From: a bacterium
GTDB taxonomy: Bacteria > SM23-31 > JAUVVT01
NCBI GenBank assembly: GCA_030604505.1
Contig: JAUVVT010000017.1
Coordinates: 1 to 11,576, forward strand
Direction: 5' to 3'
Length of the DNA stretch: 11,576 nucleotides
The translations under genes were made by a program, and so were the position numbers. Below, in pieces: positions 6,846 to 11,576 of the stretch. How positions within the stretch are numbered: position 1 is the stretch's first letter; every line of letters starts with the position of its first letter. The notes beneath the pieces are model-generated. The model did not search any database. It saw nothing but the letters and a program-made list of their open reading frames with translations, and was not told the origin of the DNA.

Positions 6846-6866
6846 AGATAAAAAGTTTTTCCGCCT

Positions 6867-6880
6867 AAGCGGATCCGCTT
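6867..6880. repeat. 14-bp perfect palindrome
   Basis: AAGCGGATCCGCTT is fully self-complementary. It overlaps a second small hairpin, CCGC-CTAA-GCGG, at 6861-6872. It is one of four palindromes packed in the mnmE-mnmG gap, and its GC-rich core stands out from the AT-rich surroundings. Confidence 0.6.
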
Positions 6881-6889
6881 TGCAGATGG

Positions 6890-6914
6890 GACACCTTTTT
6901 TCAAAAAAGGTGTC
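6890..6914. repeat. 25-base palindrome with 12-bp perfect arms
   Basis: Arms GACACCTTTTTT and AAAAAAGGTGTC flank a single C. It shares its last base with the neighbouring palindrome at 6914-6937, so the two form a tandem double hairpin on either strand. On the minus strand it lies about 30 bases after the mnmE stop codon and might contribute to 3'-end formation, but no U-tract follows the stem. Confidence 0.7.
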
Positions 6915-6937
6915 TACTTTCTTCTCAAAGAAAGTAG
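6914..6937. repeat. palindrome of the same family as 3986-4011
   Basis: Arms CTACTTTCTT and AAGAAAGTAG enclose the four-base loop CTCA, immediately after the mnmE stop on the transcribed strand. The arms and the following GCAA match the copy between rsmG and mfd, while loop length and sequence differ. Conserved arms with a variable centre fit a dispersed intergenic palindrome. Confidence 0.75.
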
Positions 6938-6941
6938 CAAT

Positions 6942-8336
6942 TTATTTGCCTATACAAAACTTTGAAAATATCCTATTCAGCAGGTCATCACTTGATACAT
7001 CACCCGTTATTTTACCGAGATTTTCAATCGTCTCTGAGAAATCAATCGCCAAAAACTCATTCGGGATTTTCTCAGTATATCCCTTAATTAACCTCTCAAT
7101 CCCCTCATTCGCCCTTTTTAATAACTCGTGATGCCTTACATTAACTATTAATATGTTATTGTTTTCTAAAGATTTATCTGCATCAACATTATCAATAATC
7201 GCATCTATTATCTTATCAATACCAATCTTTTCTTTCGCAGAAATAAAAATATTTCTAATCTCCTTGTTACTTATAACAATTTCAATCTCAGCAATATCTT
7301 CTATCAGGTCAATTTTATTATACGCTATTAATACATTCCTGTTCTCTGAAAATTTTTCTTTTAGCTCGTTATAAACCTCCAAATCCTCATCTTTTTTTAT
7401 ATCATCCGAATCGATAACCAGTACAGCAATATCTGAATTCTCCATTATAAGCTTTGTCCTCTTAATTCCTTCATTTTCAATAATTCCTTTACCTTCTCTA
7501 ATCCCGGCTGTATCAAAAAATTTTAACACCAATCCGTTATGTTCTATCTCCCCGTCTATAACATCACGGGTTGTTCCCGGCTGCTCACTAACAATTACCC
7601 TGTCCTTTCCAATCAAGGCATTAAACAGAGAAGATTTTCCTACATTCACACGCCCGAATATTCCGACCTTAATACCGCTTTTATAATATCTTCCAGCTTG
7701 ATAAGATTCTATCATCTTTTCCAAATTATTAGACGTTTTTTTCAGTCTCTTTATCACCGAATCTTTATCCTCTCTTTCAATATCCTCTTCTACAAAATCT
7801 ATTTCTGCCTCAGAATTGGAATAAATATCTATTATTTCATCCTTTATTTCTTTTATTGAATTTTTTAACTCCCCTGCAACCTGCCTTATAGCGGTTTTTA
7901 AAGACTTTTCATTCTCAGATTCTATCAAATCTGCGACAGCTTCCGCCTGCGTTAGGTCTATCCTCCCATTTATAAATGCCCTAAATGTAAATTCACCAGC
8001 TTCAGCAAGTCTCGCCCCCTGAGAAAGAACTACTTCAAGCAACCTTTTTATTAAATATACCCCTCCATGCGTATTTATCTCAATCATATCTTCCCGTGTA
8101 TACGAATTTTTTGCATTCATCTTGACATACATTACCTCGTCAAGTTTTTCACCCGATTCAGGATTAACGAAATAGCCGTTATATAACCTGTGAGATTCCG
8201 CATCAGAAATACCTTTACTTCCCCTCAATACCTTTTCTGCTATTGCGAATGTATCCTTTCCGCTTATTCTGATAATCCCGATCCCACCCTTACCTATTGG
8301 AGTCGATATCGCAGCTATTGTATCTTCTGTTCTCAT
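6942..8336 (-). CDS. mnmE: tRNA modification GTPase MnmE (TrmE)
   Basis: MnmE is a potassium-stimulated, dimerising GTPase that works with MnmG on U34 of tRNA, using a methylene-tetrahydrofolate-derived carbon. It has 464 residues, the usual length. The N-terminal folate-binding domain starts DTIAAISTPIGKGGIGIIRI (5-24). A helical domain follows from about 120, with the GTPase domain inserted at about 220-380: G1 GRVNVGKS (228-235), G2 TTRD (255-258), G3 DTAG (275-278), G4 NKID (340-343) and G5 SAK (366-368). The helical domain ends in IFSKFCIGK, with the conserved Cys461 of the C-terminal FCIGK signature. The ATG start matches the family N-terminus; an AGAGG lies 13 bases upstream, further than usual. 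An intrinsic terminator separates it from gyrB, so it probably has its own promoter in 8337-8420, though I find no clear one. All active-site motifs are intact. Confidence 0.97.
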   Translation of the reverse strand: MRTEDTIAAISTPIGKGGIGIIRISGKDTFAIAEKVLRGSKGISDAESHRLYNGYFVNPESGEKLDEVMYVKMNAKNSYTREDMIEINTHGGVYLIKRLLEVVLSQGARLAEAGEFTFRAFINGRIDLTQAEAVADLIESENEKSLKTAIRQVAGELKNSIKEIKDEIIDIYSNSEAEIDFVEEDIEREDKDSVIKRLKKTSNNLEKMIESYQAGRYYKSGIKVGIFGRVNVGKSSLFNALIGKDRVIVSEQPGTTRDVIDGEIEHNGLVLKFFDTAGIREGKGIIENEGIKRTKLIMENSDIAVLVIDSDDIKKDEDLEVYNELKEKFSENRNVLIAYNKIDLIEDIAEIEIVISNKEIRNIFISAKEKIGIDKIIDAIIDNVDADKSLENNNILIVNVRHHELLKRANEGIERLIKGYTEKIPNEFLAIDFSETIENLGKITGDVSSDDLLNRIFSKFCIGK

Positions 8337-8420
8337 TACTTGTAATTTACCTCTGAATAAAACCTTTTAGTTCCGACAGGAGCAAGATGTTTATAATAAT
8401 TGATTTAAAAATAAATAATA

Positions 8421-8454
8421 TAACCCTGCCGGCAAATTCAAACCAACAGGGTTA
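8421..8454 (-). terminator. intrinsic terminator after gyrB
   Basis: As minus-strand RNA, UAACCCUGUUGG pairs with CCGGCAGGGUUA in a continuous 12-bp stem with a 10-base loop, followed by the U-rich UAUUAUUUAUUUUU. Two of the pairs are U-G wobbles that pair only in the minus-strand transcript; on the plus strand they become A-C mismatches. This shows the hairpin is built for the gyrB direction. It begins 39 bases after the gyrB stop and ends about 85 bases before the mnmE start. Confidence 0.75.
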
Positions 8455-8493
8455 CTTTTAAAGGGAAAATTATTTTATCTGTGAAATTTTTAC

Positions 8494-10395
8494 TTATACA
8501 TCTAAATTCTTAACATATCTTGCATTCTTCTCTATAAACTCTCTTCTCGGTTCAACCTCACTGCCCATCAATATATTAAACAAATGGTCCGCCTCTCTTG
8601 CATCCTCAAGAGTAATCTGAAGAATAGTCCTTTTTTCAGGGTCCATAGTAGTTGCCCAGAGCTGCCCGGGATTCATCTCGCCCAGACCTTTGTATCTCTG
8701 CAGCGTTATGCCATTTCCTCCCATACGTTTATAAATCTCGTCCTTTTCTTCCTCGTTAAATGCATAAACCTCTTCTTTTCCTTTCTTTAGCTTAAAAAGT
8801 GGCGGCATGGCTATATATATGTGTCCAAAATCAATCAAATCACGCATATATCTGAAAAAGAAGGTAAGCAAAAGGGTTTTTATATGAGAGCCATCCACAT
8901 CCGCATCTGTCATAAGGATTATCTTCCAGTATCTTACTTTCGATTTATCAAATTCATCGGACCCAATTCCCGTTCCGAGCGCAGTTACGATTGTTCTTAT
9001 TGATTCATTCCCAAGAATTTTATCCATTTGCGCCTTTTCAACGTTTAAAATCTTCCCCTTAATTGGCAGAATTGCCTGAAATCTTCTGTCCCTGCCGAGT
9101 TTTGCTGACCCGCCCGCCGAATCACCCTCAACTATATACAGTTCACATCTTTGAGGGTCTTTTATTGAACAATCGGCAAGTTTCCCCGGCAGCCCGCCAC
9201 CCTCAAGTGCACCCTTTCTCCTTGTCAGCTCTCTTGCCTTTTTTGCCGCTTCCCTGGCTCTTGAAGCCGTAAGACATTTATCGATTATGCTTCTCGCAAC
9301 CGAAGGATTCTGCTCAAGATGTTCTCCGAGTTTCTCATTAACTATTGATTCTACAATTCCTTTAACTTCGCTGTTGCCGAGCTTTGTTTTGGTCTGTCCC
9401 TCAAATTGTGGATTCGGAACCCTGATATTTATAACCGCTGTCAATCCCTCTCTTGTATCTTCCCCGCTCAGGTTAAATTTGCCATTCTTGAGAAGATTGT
9501 TTTTTTGACCATAATAGTTTAAAGTTCTCGTTAGTGCGGTTTTAAAGCCAACAAGATGCGTCCCTCCCTCTACTGTATTTATATTATTTACATAAGAATG
9601 AATATTTTCAGTATAAGAATCATTATACTGCAAGCTAATCTCTACGAAGACCATATCCCTTTCTTTCTCAAAAACAATCGGACCCTTATGTATCTGCTTG
9701 CGATTTTCATCAATATATTTGACAAAGGCCGCTATTCCACCGCTGTATCTAAAATCTTTCTTCAAACCCTTAATCTGGTCTTTCAGGGTTATTTTTAGTC
9801 CCTTATTTAGAAATGCAAGTTCCATTATTCTGCGGGAAAGAATTTCAAAATCAAATTCAACTTTATTGAATATATCTCTATCCGGTTGAAATACAACTTT
9901 TGTTCCTCTCTGCTCGGATGTCCCTGTTTCTTTTACCTCAGACTTTTTTTTACCCTTCTCATACCGCTGATGATATACCTTCCCGTCTCTATAAACCTCG
10001 ACTTCCATCCATTCAGACAAAGCATTTACTACCGATACTCCGACTCCATGCAGACCTCCGGATACCTTATACGAGCTCTTATCAAACTTTCCTCCGGCAT
10101 GAAGAGTGGTCATAACCACTTCAAGGGCTGGCTTTTTCTGGGTGGGGTGCATATCAACAGGTATTCCCCTTCCATTATCAATTACAGTGATGCTGTTATC
10201 TTCATTTATGGTTACCTTAATCTCTGTACAGTGTCCAGTCATAGCTTCATCAATACTATTATCAATAACCTCGTATACCAGATGGTGAAGACCCCTGCTT
10301 CCCAAATCACCGATATACATAGCAGGTCTTCTGCGAACAGCTTCAATTCCCTTCAATACATGAATATGCTTTGCATTGTAATCTACTGACGTCAT
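8494..10395 (-). CDS. gyrB: DNA gyrase subunit B
   Basis: GyrB is the ATPase half of gyrase (A2B2), which introduces negative supercoils ahead of replication and transcription. It has 633 residues, the normal length for GyrB without the TOPRIM insertion of E. coli. The GHKL ATPase domain shows YEVIDNSIDEA (41-51), DNGRGIPVD (73-81) and GGLHGVGVS (113-121). The transducer domain follows to about 390. The TOPRIM domain has VEGDSAGGSAKLGRD (422-436, with catalytic Glu423), ILPIKGKILNVEKA (442-455) and the metal-binding DADVDG (497-502). The C-terminus has QRYKGLGEMNP (566-576) and ends in REFIEKNARYVKNLDV as usual. The residues matching E. coli Asp426 and Lys447 are the sensitive wild-type Asp and Lys. 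Gyrase rather than topoisomerase IV (ParE) is favoured by the sequence and by its place beside dnaN, but no gyrA follows. The start has a strong ribosome site. Confidence 0.96.
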   Translation of the reverse strand: MTSVDYNAKHIHVLKGIEAVRRRPAMYIGDLGSRGLHHLVYEVIDNSIDEAMTGHCTEIKVTINEDNSITVIDNGRGIPVDMHPTQKKPALEVVMTTLHAGGKFDKSSYKVSGGLHGVGVSVVNALSEWMEVEVYRDGKVYHQRYEKGKKKSEVKETGTSEQRGTKVVFQPDRDIFNKVEFDFEILSRRIMELAFLNKGLKITLKDQIKGLKKDFRYSGGIAAFVKYIDENRKQIHKGPIVFEKERDMVFVEISLQYNDSYTENIHSYVNNINTVEGGTHLVGFKTALTRTLNYYGQKNNLLKNGKFNLSGEDTREGLTAVINIRVPNPQFEGQTKTKLGNSEVKGIVESIVNEKLGEHLEQNPSVARSIIDKCLTASRAREAAKKARELTRRKGALEGGGLPGKLADCSIKDPQRCELYIVEGDSAGGSAKLGRDRRFQAILPIKGKILNVEKAQMDKILGNESIRTIVTALGTGIGSDEFDKSKVRYWKIILMTDADVDGSHIKTLLLTFFFRYMRDLIDFGHIYIAMPPLFKLKKGKEEVYAFNEEEKDEIYKRMGGNGITLQRYKGLGEMNPGQLWATTMDPEKRTILQITLEDAREADHLFNILMGSEVEPRREFIEKNARYVKNLDV

Positions 10396-10402
10396 TTAAT
10401 AA

Positions 10403-10409
10403 CTCCTCT
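10403..10409 (-). promoter_or_regulatory. strong ribosome binding site of gyrB
   Basis: AGAGGAG on the minus strand with a seven-base spacer to the gyrB ATG. It is the longest Shine-Dalgarno match in the window and lies in the 21-base gap after the DUF721 gene. This is consistent with gyrB being translated from a polycistronic dnaN-dciA-gyrB message. Confidence 0.75.
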
Positions 10410-10416
10410 AAGCATT

Positions 10417-10713
10417 CTAATAAAATATTATATCTTTAATAAAATCTTTTCTCAGTAAGAGATTTATTTTCCTTATTATTGTATCCTTTTGATAATATAA
10501 TTCCTGCCTCCAGCATGAATCAGTGGTCTTTACAAAGAGCTTCCCTCTTTCTATCTTGATTAGCTCTGTCTTTCTTGCGTTTATTTCCCCGACTGCCTCA
10601 TTCCATAACAGAAAAGCCTGTCCCTGAAGAATACCGTTGTCAAACCCTAAATTCTGAATAAGATTATTTAGTGCACTTTTTAAAGGTACAGGCTTTTTGT
10701 GAAATTTTCTCAT
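10417..10713 (-). CDS. dciA: DUF721 / DciA-family protein, probable DnaB helicase operator
   Basis: This small, basic, 98-residue protein shows the DUF721 pattern: LLWNEAVGE (35-43, Trp37), then GKLFVKTTDSCWRQEL (57-72, Trp68) and a following IRKINLLL helix (80-87). In bacteria without DnaC or DnaI, DciA interacts with the replicative helicase DnaB and is needed for its loading or function at the origin. The gene lies between dnaN (19-base gap) and gyrB (21-base gap), the place DUF721 genes commonly hold, usually after recF. Here recF is absent. The protein is near the short end of the family and consists of little more than the domain core. The family call is fairly safe; the helicase role is inferred from studied DciA proteins. 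The ribosome site is weak (AAAGAGA) and lies right after the dnaN stop, which suggests translational coupling. Confidence 0.85.
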   Translation of the reverse strand: MRKFHKKPVPLKSALNNLIQNLGFDNGILQGQAFLLWNEAVGEINARKTELIKIERGKLFVKTTDSCWRQELYYQKDTIIRKINLLLRKDFIKDIIFY

Positions 10714-10732
10714 TTTATAACAATCTCTTTTT

Positions 10733-11576
10733 CTAATCTTCCTCTTCCGTAAGTTTTATCGGCATAATAAGTATTAGAATATCTTCGTCCTTTTCTTGTT
10801 TTATAGGATATACCAAACCGGCACTGGTTGGACCACCAAAGTTAAACATAATCTTTTCGGTATCCATATGCTCAAGAACATCAAGAAGATATCCGTAATT
10901 GTATCCAATAACCATATCTTCACCCTTATACTCTGCAGGTATCAATTCCTTACCTTCTTTTCCATAATCTACATCCTCCGATGATATCTCAATAGACGTT
11001 TCCATTAGCTTGATTTTTATTTGCTGTGTTACTTTATTTGAAAATATTGATATTCTTTTTACAGACGATTCCATAGGTCCTTTTTCCACAGTAAGTTTAT
11101 TATTGTTATCCTTTGGAATTACATTTTCATATTCGGGATATGTGCCCTCTATCAGTCTTGAGTAAATAACATAATTATTGAAGCTGAAGACCAGATAATT
11201 TTCACTCACTGATATTTTTATAATCCCATCATCATCTGATTTATTTTTTAAAAACTGGTTAAGGGCTTTAGGTGAAGTGATAAACCCACCAATGTCTTTT
11301 TGAATGTTTACACCTTTATTGACTATTTTTACCAGTCTGTGTCCATCAGTAGCAACTGCTCTTAATTCGCCCTTTAATAATTGAATATATACTCCCATTA
11401 AAGATGATCTTACTTCACCGGATGAAACAGCAAATATGGATTTTTTTATCATCCGTTCAAATAACTTACCCTCTATTTCTACTTCATATTCTATCTCTAC
11501 TTTCGGCAGTTCTGGAAACTCACTTTCGTTTTCACCAGCAATCATATATTCACCTGATTCCGTTTTTATATTTGCC
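10733..11576 (-). CDS. dnaN: DNA polymerase III beta subunit (sliding clamp), 5' end missing
   Basis: DnaN forms the dimeric ring that tethers the replicative polymerase to DNA and serves as a platform for repair proteins. The frame is open to the right edge, giving 280 codons; relative to the usual ~366 residues, roughly the first 90 are outside. Visible residues run from ANIKTESGEYMIAGENESEF, the end of clamp domain I, through domain II (LFERMIKKSIFAVS, then LRAVATDGHRLV) and domain III (GTYPEYENVIPKD). The C-terminus ends LILIMPIKLTEEED, where MPIKL matches the conserved MPM/I-R/K-L end of the family. The internal ATG at 11545 is not the start, since recognisable DnaN sequence precedes it. 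The gene heads the dnaN-dciA-gyrB group; by analogy dnaA and the origin would lie just beyond the edge, but that is not visible. Confidence 0.96.
   Translation of the reverse strand, partial: ANIKTESGEYMIAGENESEFPELPKVEIEYEVEIEGKLFERMIKKSIFAVSSGEVRSSLMGVYIQLLKGELRAVATDGHRLVKIVNKGVNIQKDIGGFITSPKALNQFLKNKSDDDGIIKISVSENYLVFSFNNYVIYSRLIEGTYPEYENVIPKDNNNKLTVEKGPMESSVKRISIFSNKVTQQIKIKLMETSIEISSEDVDYGKEGKELIPAEYKGEDMVIGYNYGYLLDVLEHMDTEKIMFNFGGPTSAGLVYPIKQEKDEDILILIMPIKLTEEED

Noticed and set aside
6869..6878. GGATCC inside GCGGATCCGC as a possible BamHI cloning or linker artefact.
   Set aside because: It is the core of a longer 14-bp palindrome within a natural palindrome cluster, and sequence on both sides is of one style with no vector sequence.
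9886..10389. Plus-strand ORF of 167 codons.
   Set aside because: It lies wholly antisense to the highly conserved ATPase domain of gyrB, and its translation has no recognisable motif or domain.
10733..11545. dnaN starting at the internal ATG 11545.
   Set aside because: Recognisable DnaN residues (ANIKTESGEY) continue upstream in frame to the window edge, so the gene is truncated by the edge rather than short.
1..11576. CRISPR array, tRNA or rRNA genes, insertion sequence or prophage.
   Set aside because: No regularly spaced repeats, cloverleaf, rRNA-like stretch, transposase or phage gene was seen on either strand.

Overview
The window is an ordinary but well preserved replication-origin-type gene block from a low-GC bacterium. 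Every convincing gene reads on the minus strand, so transcription runs from the right edge to the left. In that order the genes are: the C-terminal three quarters of dnaN (sliding clamp, cut by the right edge), a DUF721/DciA-type gene, gyrB, mnmE, mnmG, rsmG, mfd, a doubtful 46-codon ORF, and the first 51 codons of a SurA/PpiC-like lipoprotein (cut by the left edge).

The organism cannot be named from this sequence. The lipoprotein beside mfd suggests a diderm (Gram-negative-type) cell. Good AGGAG-type ribosome binding sites precede some genes. The bias to C over T-rich triplets on the plus strand fits genes lying on a leading strand that leaves an origin beyond dnaN. The cluster mixes two blocks familiar near bacterial origins: dnaN-(recF)-DUF721-gyrB and mnmE-mnmG-rsmG. 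recF is missing between dnaN and DUF721. The parA/parB pair that often follows rsmG is absent, and mfd sits there instead.

Layout. Right part (8494-11576): dnaN, dciA-like and gyrB are tightly packed with gaps of about 20 bases, then a good intrinsic terminator (8421-8454). Middle (4023-8336): the tRNA-wobble modification pair mnmE and mnmG, separated by a 147-base gap full of palindromes, then rsmG. Two copies of a parS-like ParB site lie around the rsmG start exactly 150 bases apart, with two stem-loops between them. Left part (1-3973): mfd, preceded by a palindrome of the same family as one in the mnmE-mnmG gap, followed by an AT-rich stretch holding only weak coding remnants and a possible promoter for the left-edge lipoprotein.

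Functionally, DnaN, DciA and gyrase serve chromosome replication, and the parS-like sites mark it for segregation. MnmE and MnmG jointly build the xm5U34 modification of tRNA. RsmG methylates 16S rRNA. Mfd couples transcription to repair. No new multi-gene system is evident. The parts most worth a second look are non-coding: the paired parS-like sites overlapping the rsmG start, the dispersed palindromes, and the unexplained open frames after mfd.
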